Shown: positions 1-7,694 of the stretch, one piece after another | Layout of the letters: each line of letters starts with the position of its first letter | Position numbering within the stretch: position 1 is the first letter of the stretch | Notes under the pieces: generated by a model | What the model was told of the DNA's origin: nothing | The model's input: only the letters and a program-made list of their open reading frames with translations | Databases searched by the model: none | DNA from: a bacterium | GTDB lineage: Bacteria; Zixibacteria; MSB-5A5; GN15; FEB-12 | NCBI GenBank assembly: GCA_030640905.1 | Contig: DAOWIM010000087.1 | Location: 1-13,933 of the forward strand | Direction: 5' to 3' | Length of the DNA: 13,933 nucleotides | Program-made: the position numbers and the translations under genes

Positions 1-1
1 G

Positions 2-796
2 CTCGAGAAAACACTGAAAGGCAGTTTGCAAGTAATGACCGATCTGTTAGAACTTGTAAATCCCGTTGCTTTTAGCAGAACTTCTCGTATCAGGAACTAC
101 ATGCGTCAAGTTGCCTTGAACTTAGGGGTATCTAAGGTCTGGCAGTTTGAGTTGGCCGGATTACTCTCTCAAATTGGATGTATTGCTATTCCTGCAGACA
201 CGCTTGAGAAGGTTTACGCTGGAGACACTCTTTCCAAAGATGAAGAAGTTATGTTCAGAGAGCATCCACAGTTGGCAGAGCAGCTATTGGTGAAGATACC
301 GAGATTGGAGAAAGTCGCGGAGATGATAGCAAATCAACAAATGACTCTTGATGAATATAATGTGCCGCGACACACGCTTTTTGGAAAGCCCGAGGTGATA
401 GGTGGACTTTCACTCAAGGCAGTCATGGCGTTTGATTCATTTGTTTCGCGAGGACTCTCTAAGAAACAAGCTATAAGTGAACTTAAAAAATACCAGAGTG
501 AGTATCATCCCATTATCATGAAAGCTATTGAAACCTTAAAACCTATTAAGATTGAAATTGCAACGAAAATGGTAGATATAAGCAATCTCAATAATACGAT
601 GATACTTGCCGAAGATATTCACACGATTCAGGACGTTCTTGTTGCTGCAAATGGTCAACAGGTTACGACATCAATGCGTGCCCTACTGAAAAACTATCAA
701 GTGCGAAGTGTAATAACGAAGAGTGAAGTACGGGTATATGTTCCGGGTGCGGAAACAAAACAAGTAGTTCCTGCATCTATGTCCGCGCAATCTTAG
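2..796 (+). CDS. HD-GYP-like signalling protein with degenerate HD motifs, C-terminal part
   Basis: The frame is open to the left window edge, so this is the 3' part of a longer gene. A TTG at 26 is only an internal codon. The 264 visible residues start in the first helix of an HD-type domain resembling the output domain of RpfG-like response regulators, which are cyclic-di-GMP phosphodiesterases. Where an active enzyme has HDIGK, this one reads SQIGC (codons near 167-181). Where HHE..DG.GYP is expected, the text is ANQQMTLDEYN, so the metal ligands look lost. The last 70 residues resemble the small beta-rich C-terminal domain of such regulators (AEDIHT..., then a VRVYV strand). A receiver domain probably lies upstream, unseen. 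The likely role is a non-catalytic sensor or adaptor in signalling. The gene is visibly more AT-rich than the genes from 3.7 to 10.5 kb. No convincing terminator follows it. Confidence 0.8.
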   Translation, partial: LEKTLKGSLQVMTDLLELVNPVAFSRTSRIRNYMRQVALNLGVSKVWQFELAGLLSQIGCIAIPADTLEKVYAGDTLSKDEEVMFREHPQLAEQLLVKIPRLEKVAEMIANQQMTLDEYNVPRHTLFGKPEVIGGLSLKAVMAFDSFVSRGLSKKQAISELKKYQSEYHPIIMKAIETLKPIKIEIATKMVDISNLNNTMILAEDIHTIQDVLVAANGQQVTTSMRALLKNYQVRSVITKSEVRVYVPGAETKQVVPASMSAQS

Positions 797-1055
797 GTTT
801 GTAAGTTAGCACGGCAGTCAGGACTCTCTATATGGTGTCTGACAGTACTTGGCGACCGCTTGGTCCTCTGAAGTAGGGTACCAGCAAGTGAAGAGGTGCT
901 CTGTTCATGGATGACTATCACTCCCACAAGCAAGTACGGTCACCGTCCGGTTATTCTTATGCCGTGTGATTCAGAATGGCTTGAATAGATGCCCGACAAA
1001 CGGCACTCAAGCTACCTTCTATGCACGCTGTGTTGTTTTAAGATACATTCCGTAA

Positions 1056-1079
1056 GATTCTGGAGAGAACGACAGAATC
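1056..1079. repeat. Inverted repeat, 7-bp arms
   Basis: The arms gattctg (1056-1062) and cagaatc (1073-1079) are perfectly complementary around a 10-nt loop. No T-run follows on either strand, so a terminator role is not supported. A protein-binding site or small RNA hairpin is possible, but chance occurrence is not excluded. Confidence 0.35.
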
Positions 1080-1278
1080 AACAACCCAGCAACATTTGAA
1101 TTGTTGTTCCATAGACTAGTGTGACACAATCCATGATAGTAATCAAGAAACGGCCACAATTTGGTCACCTATGAAAAAGCCACAGTTAGGTAGACTCTCG
1201 CAAAACTCGAATTCCTTTTTCGAATCCAATCCCCTGATTCCTGATTTCGCCCTCGAATTCATGATCTTTTTCACGGAA

Positions 1279-1297
1279 CGCTCGTATGGGGCGAGCG
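1279..1297. repeat. GC-rich hairpin next to repeat copy 1
   Basis: The arms cgctcg (1279-1284) and cgagcg (1292-1297) enclose a 7-nt loop. A cgattttct stretch follows, giving a weak terminator-like look on the + strand. The hairpin directly abuts the left end of the 168-bp repeat. Repeat copy 2 has unrelated sequence at this place. Confidence 0.35.
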
Positions 1298-1323
1298 CGA
1301 TTTTCTAACAATTTTCTAACAGC

Positions 1324-1383
1324 GAACTACACTGAACTTGCTTGTACTTGTACGAACTTGCCTCAACTTCACCGAACTTAATC
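1324..1383 (+). repeat. Six 10-bp phased units (copy 1)
   Basis: Six consecutive decamers share the core gaactt or a close variant: gaactacact, gaacttgctt, gtacttgtac, gaacttgcct, caacttcacc, gaacttaatc. The spacing of about one helical turn would place the motif on one face of the DNA, as in arrays of protein-binding sites. The same array is at 10812-10871 in the second copy. Confidence 0.65.
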
Positions 1384-1449
1384 TTCGTAACTGCATGGTA
1401 TTAGGCGTAATATATGCTATTGTAAGAACTTAGCCAAAATAGTGGTCGT

Positions 1450-1468
1450 CGAATCCCTGCCTCTCCGC
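1450..1468 (+). pseudogene. tRNA-Ser-like 3' tail (copy 1)
   Basis: The text cgaatccctgcctctccgc equals the second half of a T-arm plus the acceptor 3' strand of a bacterial tRNA-Ser. The CCA is incomplete, because ttt follows. No 5' half, anticodon arm or variable arm is present upstream, so this is a tail fragment and not a working tRNA. Confidence 0.6.
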
Positions 1469-1703
1469 TTTGAAACAAGTTTCTTTTAGTCCCATTGAGA
1501 GATTCTACCAAATCGACACGAACCCAACCCTACTAGAGTTCTTTATGTATCCCAGATGCCCCGCCATTGACGTAATAGAACAGATCCAGCTCTTGACAGA
1601 TATGAAGTCCCAAATGATCTTGTTTGTGTATGACTATTTGTAGATCTTCGAGAAACGGTAAGACTCGGTCGCCAAGCTATTGCCATTAGAAGGATAATCG
1701 ATT
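1469..1703. other. Upstream region of the 1704 gene
   Basis: No coding sequence is seen. A perfect TTGACA lies at 1593-1598, but the best hexamer 17 bp further on (gatctt, 1616-1621) is a poor -10 box, so a promoter here is only possible. A small gaaac/gtttc hairpin followed by tttt occurs near 1472-1487. Confidence 0.3.
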
Positions 1704-2792
1704 ATGAGATTTAACAAAATCCGAATGATCTCTCTTGCTCTGGCTTTAGTAATTAGTGGTTCTACCGGATTATTTCCAGCGAGGGCCGCTGACAACATAC
1801 CTGCCACCATCAAGAAAACATTCGAGCAAAATCTATTCAAATTTGGGCCGGAGATTCAACGACACTGGGCTGAAAGAATGTTTCGTTTCACCGGGGATAC
1901 AATCTATCATCAACCGGTTATTATCGCCGCGGTTCTTACCGCCGAACTCCTCGCCGCCGATGTTGCCAGTCTTGATGATTCCGGATACGTAGCGATACGT
2001 TGTCGCCAGTTGCTGGACGATTTCAATCCGCGTACTCGAAAAGGGAAACTGCGTCGAGGATGGTTCAAGCGCAATCCGACCAGTGTTTTTTACCTTAGAA
2101 TGCTTGCTAATGTTTGGCGCTTGCAGCAGTACGGTCTGGTCGAATCGACATATAGTGAGACTTTGAGTAGAGCCATGAGGATCACGGCAGAGTATGACTA
2201 TCGCCGCGTTCTGTTCGACACCACACTGATCCGAATATATGCAGCGCAAGCGGTAAATAGCGTTCACTATCTCCATTCGCTCGAAATAGTCGATTTGCGC
2301 GAAGATTATACCAGAGTGTTTCAACAGGTATTTCCGGATGCGATTGATGATTCGCTCGGTAAGCGGGAATATCAGGACAAGATATATGGTCTGACGCATT
2401 TCATTACCGCCGCAAGCGGGTACTATCAGCACGACGTCGACAAATCAGATTTCTCGTGGGTACTGAATTACTTTGAACAAAACATCGAACGAATCTTCTC
2501 AAGCACAACTTCAGATATTGTTGCTGAGGTCGGCATCTCGTTCCTATTAACGGGCCAGAACGACCACCCGATTGTACGTAAATGCCGAAAACAAATTGAG
2601 GATGATTTCAACCGAGAGGCAGGGATGATTCCCTCGCCCCGTGGTAAGTTAGACTTGGAATCTGGGGAGCACCGCAATATTCTGGCATACATGCTCCTGC
2701 GATGGCCCGACAAACTCCATGCTGGTCCCGATCTGAGTCAGTCGGAACATTTCCTCAAGCTCGTCCGACCCCGCGAAGCTCTGAAAAAATAA
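1704..2792 (+). CDS. Exported helical protein of unknown function (possibly DUF3541-like)
   Basis: This 362-residue protein starts with a clear Sec signal peptide: a basic n-region (MRFNKIR), a hydrophobic core, and an ARA site giving cleavage after about residue 28. The mature part has no further membrane segment and looks mostly helical, with many Trp, Tyr, His and Arg residues. A stretch near residues 225-245 (KIYGLTHFITAASGYYQ) reminds me of DUF3541-type proteins, but I recall this only loosely. The chosen ATG is preceded by agaagga (1688-1694) at a 9-nt spacing. The gene stands alone, 300 bp upstream of the next operon and after a gene-poor stretch. It is probably periplasmic. No catalytic motif can be named. 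Confidence 0.8.
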   Translation: MRFNKIRMISLALALVISGSTGLFPARAADNIPATIKKTFEQNLFKFGPEIQRHWAERMFRFTGDTIYHQPVIIAAVLTAELLAADVASLDDSGYVAIRCRQLLDDFNPRTRKGKLRRGWFKRNPTSVFYLRMLANVWRLQQYGLVESTYSETLSRAMRITAEYDYRRVLFDTTLIRIYAAQAVNSVHYLHSLEIVDLREDYTRVFQQVFPDAIDDSLGKREYQDKIYGLTHFITAASGYYQHDVDKSDFSWVLNYFEQNIERIFSSTTSDIVAEVGISFLLTGQNDHPIVRKCRKQIEDDFNREAGMIPSPRGKLDLESGEHRNILAYMLLRWPDKLHAGPDLSQSEHFLKLVRPREALKK

Positions 2793-2847
2793 CCTGTTTC
2801 AAATGGCGTCAAACCTCTTCCGACCTGCCCTGCAAACGGAATTTCAC

Positions 2848-2875
2848 TTGACATAATCCAGGAAATGGATATATT
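2848..2875 (+). promoter_or_regulatory. Sigma70-type promoter for the 3096-10546 operon
   Basis: A perfect TTGACA (2848-2853) and TATATT (2870-2875, five of six consensus bases) are separated by 16 bp. Transcription would start near 2882, leaving a leader of about 214 nt before the ATG at 3096. No competing promoter of similar quality lies closer to the gene, though an isolated TATAAT occurs at 2970-2975 without a -35 box. Confidence 0.55.
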
Positions 2876-2881
2876 GTAAAT

Positions 2882-3095
2882 ATGATTGACTTGTGTGGTC
2901 ACTTTCATATCTATTTCATACTTAAGCTTCAACGTCTCGGGGTTTTATAGGCACCGTTACTAACTGTTTTATAATTAACAGGATATAGTATTCAAACCGG
3001 TCGGGAGGGCCGATCTCGCTTCGTTAGGATCTATCCTGTACCCGGTTAAATACTTGTCTAAATTGTCAATTTTAATCAATTTAAGGAGGATTTAG
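2882..3095 (+). promoter_or_regulatory. Long, possibly structured 5' leader
   Basis: If the 2848-2875 promoter is used, this segment is transcribed but untranslated. It holds nested complementary segments: aaccgg (2995-3000) with ccggtt (3042-3047), enclosing a small agga/tcct hairpin (3026-3037), and ctgtt/aacag flanking an AT-rich loop further upstream. The segment ends in a strong Shine-Dalgarno aaggagg (3083-3089), 6 nt before the ATG. I do not recognise a known riboswitch. Confidence 0.3.
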
Positions 3096-3623
3096 ATGAA
3101 TAGTGTTCGCCTGCTGATTTGGGTGGGAGTATTATTATTGCTCATGTCGGGGCCAGTCACATGGGCACAAACGGTCGATATTGTTGGTGTTGTTAGCGAT
3201 TCGGTTACAGCAGCGCCGGTGGAGAACGCCACCGTCATCATTTTGGAAACCGACGATACTGTGCATACAGATGTTCTCGGCGTGTATACATTTTATGACA
3301 TGACGCCGGGAATCTACACTTTGCTGATCGGAGGAGATAACTATGCTCCACGCATGATCACCGGTGTCAATACCGGCCTGAGTTGCTGTAACGGAATCAG
3401 GGGCAATGCCAACAACGACGTGGCGGATCATGTCAATGTTTCCGATGTAACTTATTTGGTCTCGTACTTGTTCGGGATTCCATCAGGTCCGGCCCCGGTC
3501 TGTACCGAAGAAGGTAACGCTAACGGTGATGTTGGTGAGAGTATCAATGTCTCAGATGTGACTTATTTGGTCTCGTACTTGTTCGGGATTCCATCAGGCC
3601 CGGCTCCGCCTGCCTGTCAGTGA
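3096..3623 (+). CDS. Secreted CarboxypepD_reg-like / dockerin type I protein
   Basis: This 175-residue protein has a signal peptide (residues 1-24, TWA/Q site). A CarboxypepD_reg-like beta-sandwich follows (about 28-93; GVVSDSVTAAPVENATV, GVYTFYDMTPGIYTL). Two dockerin type I repeats end it (about 102-134 and 139-172), each with a GNANxD-type calcium loop and an NVSDVTYLVSYLFGIPSGP helix. Cys97, 98, 136 and 174 could form disulfides. Dockerins normally bind cohesins, but in FCB bacteria such modules end many exported proteins and the partner is often unknown. The start follows an excellent aaggagg at a 6-nt spacing. It is the first gene of the likely operon, 53 bp before the next. The two dockerin repeats are nearly identical in DNA, which suggests a recent duplication or conversion. 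Confidence 0.9.
   Translation: MNSVRLLIWVGVLLLLMSGPVTWAQTVDIVGVVSDSVTAAPVENATVIILETDDTVHTDVLGVYTFYDMTPGIYTLLIGGDNYAPRMITGVNTGLSCCNGIRGNANNDVADHVNVSDVTYLVSYLFGIPSGPAPVCTEEGNANGDVGESINVSDVTYLVSYLFGIPSGPAPPACQ
3433..3606 (+). repeat. Internal dockerin direct repeat, 111-bp period
   Basis: The segments 3433-3495 and 3544-3606 match closely. Positions 3450-3487 and 3561-3598 are identical over 38 bp. The period of 111 bp equals 37 codons, so the copies are in frame and encode the second helix and tail of each dockerin repeat. Confidence 0.9.
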
Positions 3624-3676
3624 ACCTCAAAGAGAGAACCTTACCATGCATCGTTTAAACTGGAGAATATTCTAAA

Positions 3677-5221
3677 ATGACCTCAACCAAACTAATAACA
3701 ACTTTAGTAATCTTCGTGGCAGCGCTGTCCCTGCCGATGATGGTCAACTCTGATACTACCTATGTCAATGTCGACATCGTTCCCACCGGAATCGTGAAAG
3801 GAAATGCGCAGGCGACCGGTGAGAGTGATCACTCTGGCGCCTTTATTTTTGTTAGTGGGACAAGTATCGTAGGAACCACCGACGCTTCCGGCGACTATGT
3901 CATCATTGGCGTACCGTACGGAACTTATAGCGTATCCTTTTCGCGTGATGGTTATATCACAGAGAACATCGATGGTATCACAATTACGACGGCCGGCGAA
4001 GTCGTTACCATGCCGTCGATAAACCTTGCCAGCCATCCGACAACAGAAACAATTCTCTTTGGCGAAGCGATGCGAATGTACACCTATAACAATTACGATG
4101 AAGCTATAACGGCGCTGAACAATCTGGTATCGTCAAACCCATCTGGACCATATGCTGCCGCCTCGTTGTATCGGATAGGTCTTGCTTTTGGAGCGCAGGA
4201 CTCATTTGATTCGGCCATAGCTTACTTTGGACAGATCATTTCCTCGTATTCATCGGATAGCATTGCGGTAGACGCCTACTATTGGAGGGGAGCTTATAAA
4301 GATGTTCAGTTGGATTATTCCGGGGCGCTGGTCGATTTTCAGGTGATCATTAATACATATCCGACTTATCCGATCGCCTGTCGAGCGCAGTATCGTGTCG
4401 GCCGTGCATATGATGGGCTGGGCGACCGCGCCAGCGCTATCACCGCCTACCTTGCCGTCGAATCAATTTACCCTACCTCACCGGATGTTGCCGCGGCGAT
4501 CTACAACGCCGGCTGGCTATACTATACTTCCGACCAATATGCTTCGGCGATAACAGAATTTGCCAAAGTGGTGGCGGGCTATCCGAATTCTGTTGAAGCG
4601 CAAAAAGCCAGCTTTTACAAAGGGATGTGCTACTACAATCAGAACAATTTCAGCCAGGCGATTACGGAGTTCAGCAATTCAATAGGCGCCTATCCCTCCG
4701 GTGATAAGATAGCCAGCGCCTGGTACTATCGAACCCTCTGCAAGTATGATTCGGAGGGCTATAGCTATGCCCAGGTCAAGAGTGATTTTGAATACATAGT
4801 CATCAATCTTACCGACTCCGATAAAGCACCGCACGCTCGTTACTACATGGCCAGTTGCGAATACAACGTCGGAAATTACGGGGATGCGATTCTGCTATAT
4901 CAATCATATCTGGCCAACGAACCGAACAACGACTGGGTGGCAAATGCCCGATCCCGAATTGCCCGAGCCTACTATAACGACCTTGACTATTCAAACGCGC
5001 TCAGCGCGTACGTTGGCTATTACAGCACTTACCCGGACGAAAAAGATGCCGGCGATGCCCACTACTGGGCGGGCAGGTGTCATGAAAAGTTGACTGGTAG
5101 TTCTGACAACGCCAGCGCACACGCGGAGTACTGTACGGTTATCACCCAATACCCCAACTGCTCGAAGTACGATGATGCAATTACGCACCGTGATATAGTG
5201 GGTGATCCCTCTTGTCCGTAG
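3677..5221 (+). CDS. Exported CarboxypepD_reg-like protein with a long TPR array
   Basis: This 514-residue protein has a signal peptide (1 to about 25). A CarboxypepD_reg-like domain follows (about 34-117; SGDYVIIGVPYGTYSVSFSRDGY). About ten TPR-like repeats of 35-37 residues run from 124 to 505, with the pattern 'A.Y..G......Y..AI..F..v...yP', as in YbgF/BamD-type periplasmic TPR proteins. It probably acts as a periplasmic or surface scaffold binding other envelope proteins. The start is ATG with tggag at 3661-3665. It shares the exported beta-sandwich module with the gene before it, and its last 10 bp overlap the start of the next gene, which argues for coupled translation. The substrate of the TPR groove is unknown. 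There is no lipobox, so it seems soluble or bound to the barrel or 7TM partner. Confidence 0.88.
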   Translation: MTSTKLITTLVIFVAALSLPMMVNSDTTYVNVDIVPTGIVKGNAQATGESDHSGAFIFVSGTSIVGTTDASGDYVIIGVPYGTYSVSFSRDGYITENIDGITITTAGEVVTMPSINLASHPTTETILFGEAMRMYTYNNYDEAITALNNLVSSNPSGPYAAASLYRIGLAFGAQDSFDSAIAYFGQIISSYSSDSIAVDAYYWRGAYKDVQLDYSGALVDFQVIINTYPTYPIACRAQYRVGRAYDGLGDRASAITAYLAVESIYPTSPDVAAAIYNAGWLYYTSDQYASAITEFAKVVAGYPNSVEAQKASFYKGMCYYNQNNFSQAITEFSNSIGAYPSGDKIASAWYYRTLCKYDSEGYSYAQVKSDFEYIVINLTDSDKAPHARYYMASCEYNVGNYGDAILLYQSYLANEPNNDWVANARSRIARAYYNDLDYSNALSAYVGYYSTYPDEKDAGDAHYWAGRCHEKLTGSSDNASAHAEYCTVITQYPNCSKYDDAITHRDIVGDPSCP

Positions 5222-6819
5222 AGATTCGCAAACATTCGCGTTTCCTGACCTCGATCGCACCGGCAATTCTGGTTCTGATCGCGTCAGCTATGGCCTTTTA
5301 CAAGATCGCCTTTCTAGGTTACAACCTCGATGCTGTGGTTCAATCCGAAAGCTATCTTCTCGAGACAGTGATCGATTTTGACGGACATGGCTCCGGTGTT
5401 GAGGTAACCCTGGCCTTGCCACAGAAATCATCCAACCAGGAGGTCAGAGATGAATCATTCGGTTCGGAAGACCTCAAGTTCGGGACATACCGATCAGGAG
5501 GAAATCGATTCGCACGATGGCGCTCAGATGGTCTCAGCGGACATCGGCAACTGAACTACTCGACCACGGTTATTACCCGTAATCTGCGGTATGTGATAGA
5601 CACCACCTTGCCGACACAACAACCGATACCTGACGAGATCGGCGGCTTACTCCTGGCCGATGAATATACGCAGTCTGATCACTCCGAGATTACATCGCTG
5701 GCCGATTCTCTGGGTTTGTCTGGCGCGAAATCGATCTTGTCGAACATCCGAACCATCTACGAATACGCTGTCGATGGCTTAAAGTACGTCGTCTATTCCG
5801 GAACAACCGATGCCCTTACCGCTCATCGTCTGGGTGAGGCCTCCTGTGGAGGCAAATCTCGGCTGATGGCGGCACTGGGACGCAATTCCGGTATCCCGTC
5901 CCGACTTGTGGGCGGAAAAATCCTCAGCAGCGGGCAGGCTCGCTCAACCCACATCTGGGTTGAGTTCTATATCGCCGGTCAGTGGGTACCGTTCTGTCCG
6001 ACCAACAAGTACTTTGCCGAAATACCGTCGAACTATCTCATCCTGTACCACGGCGAAGTGCCGCTTCTGAAACGCACCAAGGACATAAATTTCAAGTACT
6101 ATTTCAATCTGCGCAAACGCCTGGTATCTCAGGCGGCAGGATTGGCGAAACTAAAAGAACATCCACTCAATATTCTAAATGTCTGGACTACCTTTAAGCG
6201 CGCCGCCATTTCTCTTGAACTGCTCCGCATCATAATCATGCTGCCTATCGGCATCTTATCAGTAGTCGTTTTCCGGAACCTTATCGGAGTGGAGACGTTT
6301 GGCACATTTATGCCGGCATTGATTGCAATCGGTTTTCGCGACACCGGATTGATTCAGGGAATATTTCTCTTCACAGTAATCCTCGCTTTTGGCGCGACGA
6401 TCAGAGTGGCTTCCAACCGTATGCAACTTCTGCATACGCCGCGGCTGGCTATCATCCTTTCGTTCGTGGTGATGTTTATGCTCTCCTTGACGGCACTGGG
6501 CGTACATCTTGGTTTTCTCAATCTCGCTCGGGTAGCTCTTTTTCCGATGGTGATTCTTACGCTGACGGTCGAACGATTCTCACTGATAGCTGAAGAATCG
6601 GGATGGATAGATGCTGTCCGGGTTGCGGTCTTGACTATGCTGGTAGCGGCAGTTGCCTACGGTTTGATGGCGTGGAGGTTGCTGCAGTCGGTTGTTATTG
6701 GCTTTCCTGAAGTGCTCCTGCTGGTAGTAGCCATTTATATTTACATCGGAAGATACTCCGGCTTCCGTCTGGCTGAATATGTGCGTTTCCGCTATCTGCT
6801 CACGAGACCATCACGATGA
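5212..6819 (+). CDS. Transglutaminase-like domain fused to seven transmembrane helices
   Basis: This 535-residue inner-membrane protein has an N-terminal anchor (about 13-35). A periplasmic part of some 290 residues follows, with a transglutaminase-like fold (about 175-265), and then seven membrane helices (about 334-513). The signature GVETFGTFMPALIAIGF and, later, FPMVILTLTVERFS match the family of seven helices usually fused to an inactive transglutaminase. Here the nucleophile Cys212 and His247 are kept with standard spacing (Cys to GIP 15 residues). The third triad position, 15 residues after the His, is Cys262 instead of Asp. The start is TTG at 5212, overlapping the upstream gene by 10 bp. 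The next in-frame ATG (5290) would cut into the first helix. In other bacteria this family pairs with a RimK-related ligase, exactly the next gene here. Confidence 0.93.
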   Translation: MSVEIRKHSRFLTSIAPAILVLIASAMAFYKIAFLGYNLDAVVQSESYLLETVIDFDGHGSGVEVTLALPQKSSNQEVRDESFGSEDLKFGTYRSGGNRFARWRSDGLSGHRQLNYSTTVITRNLRYVIDTTLPTQQPIPDEIGGLLLADEYTQSDHSEITSLADSLGLSGAKSILSNIRTIYEYAVDGLKYVVYSGTTDALTAHRLGEASCGGKSRLMAALGRNSGIPSRLVGGKILSSGQARSTHIWVEFYIAGQWVPFCPTNKYFAEIPSNYLILYHGEVPLLKRTKDINFKYYFNLRKRLVSQAAGLAKLKEHPLNILNVWTTFKRAAISLELLRIIIMLPIGILSVVVFRNLIGVETFGTFMPALIAIGFRDTGLIQGIFLFTVILAFGATIRVASNRMQLLHTPRLAIILSFVVMFMLSLTALGVHLGFLNLARVALFPMVILTLTVERFSLIAEESGWIDAVRVAVLTMLVAAVAYGLMAWRLLQSVVIGFPEVLLLVVAIYIYIGRYSGFRLAEYVRFRYLLTRPSR

Positions 6820-7694
6820 ATTTCGCCAGAATAAAAAGGATGTTGCCATCAGCCAAAGGACTGCTCGGAATCAATGCCCGCAACCTGAACTACATCTATA
6901 CTCACAATCGACGTGCATGTTTCCCCAACATCGATGATAAGCTGCGTTGCAAGAATCTATTGAACAGACATGGAATTCCTACACCGAAGACACTTGGAGT
7001 GATAGATGGACCACGCACCCTGATTAACTGGCAGGCCTATCTTGATGGTATCAGCGAATTCGTTATCAAGCCGTCCCGTGGTTTCGGCGGCGAAGGAATA
7101 ATGATCGTAACCCGTGAAGAACGCGAGTTCACAAACTCGACCGGACCTATATCAACTGATGATCTCGAGTTTCATATCATGCAGATCTTGAATGGCGCCT
7201 TTTCCATCGACAACAGATCCGACACGGCGTTCTTCGAGGAAAAACTTATCAACGAACCAGCTATTTCCGAACTGATATCGACTGAGGCAGGCGGAGTAGC
7301 CGATATCCGGCTAATTTGTCAGCACCATCGACCTGTAATGGCGATGCTACGTCTGCCGACCCGTGCGTCTGCGGGTAAAGCTAACCTGCACCAGGGTGGA
7401 CTCGGCGTAGGAATTGACCTCGCGACCGGCCGCACCAATGGCGGAAGTAGTCGTAATCGAATAATTAAAAAGCATCCGGAAACGGGGATTGATCTGGCGG
7501 GACATACTATTCCGTACTGGTCTGAGATAATAGAGTATGGGTCACAAATTTCAGAGATAGTCGGGCTGGGATATGTGGGCGTCGATTTTGTTTGTGATGC
7601 AAACCAGGGACCGATGGTTCTGGAAGTCAACGCCCGCCCCGGACTGAATATTCAGATTGCCAACCAGACTGGTTTGCGGAGCGTGCTCAAATGA
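6816..7694 (+). CDS. RimK-related ATP-grasp ligase (alpha-L-glutamate ligase homologue)
   Basis: This 292-residue cytoplasmic enzyme has no signal peptide. The N-terminal block GLLGINARNLNYIYTHNRR is typical of the RimK-related family found beside 7TM/transglutaminase genes. ATP-grasp elements are in order: Lys85 in FVIKPSRGFGGEG with its glycine loop, Glu141/142 in FFEEKLI, Asp163 and Arg165 in VADIRLI, Arg182, then Asp257 (GVDFV) and the metal ligands Glu270 and Asn272 in LEVNARPG. The expected chemistry is ATP-dependent formation of an amide (peptide-like) bond through an acyl phosphate. RimK relatives add glutamate, but the substrate here is unknown. The ATGA overlap with the upstream stop shows translational coupling. 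All key residues look intact, so it should be active. The length is a little short for the family but complete. Confidence 0.93.
   Translation: MNFARIKRMLPSAKGLLGINARNLNYIYTHNRRACFPNIDDKLRCKNLLNRHGIPTPKTLGVIDGPRTLINWQAYLDGISEFVIKPSRGFGGEGIMIVTREEREFTNSTGPISTDDLEFHIMQILNGAFSIDNRSDTAFFEEKLINEPAISELISTEAGGVADIRLICQHHRPVMAMLRLPTRASAGKANLHQGGLGVGIDLATGRTNGGSSRNRIIKKHPETGIDLAGHTIPYWSEIIEYGSQISEIVGLGYVGVDFVCDANQGPMVLEVNARPGLNIQIANQTGLRSVLK

Larger units (their letters stand above)
797..1300. other. Gene-poor stretch with small inverted repeats
   Basis: I see no coding sequence here. The longest start-to-stop run I checked, an ATG at 908, gives only about 20 codons. It contains a 7-bp perfect inverted repeat at 1056-1079 and a 6-bp hairpin at 1279-1297. 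The 9-mer ctcgaattc occurs twice, near 1206 and 1253. I found no tRNA, rRNA or CRISPR structure. Confidence 0.5.
1301..1468 (+). repeat. 168-bp dispersed direct repeat, copy 1
   Basis: This aligns without gaps, at a constant offset of 9488, to 10789-10956. I count about 20 mismatches (roughly 88% identity), mostly transitions. The left end reads ttttctaaca attttctaac, which is itself a short duplication. A run of 10-bp units related to gaacttgctt follows (1324-1383). The right end (1450-1468) matches the 3' end of a tRNA-Ser. There is no coding potential. The structure resembles an attachment-site or element-end remnant, but neither copy has an integrase gene beside it in this window. Confidence 0.85.

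Noticed and set aside
1593..1621. Strong promoter for the 1704 gene
   Set aside because: The TTGACA is perfect, but the matching -10 position reads gatctt, too poor to call with confidence.
3433..3606. CRISPR-like repeat
   Set aside because: There are only two in-frame copies within a coding sequence, explained by dockerin duplication.
4884..5093. Alternative-frame open reading frames inside the TPR and membrane-protein genes
   Set aside because: They lie within well-supported genes and have low-complexity or shadow-type composition.
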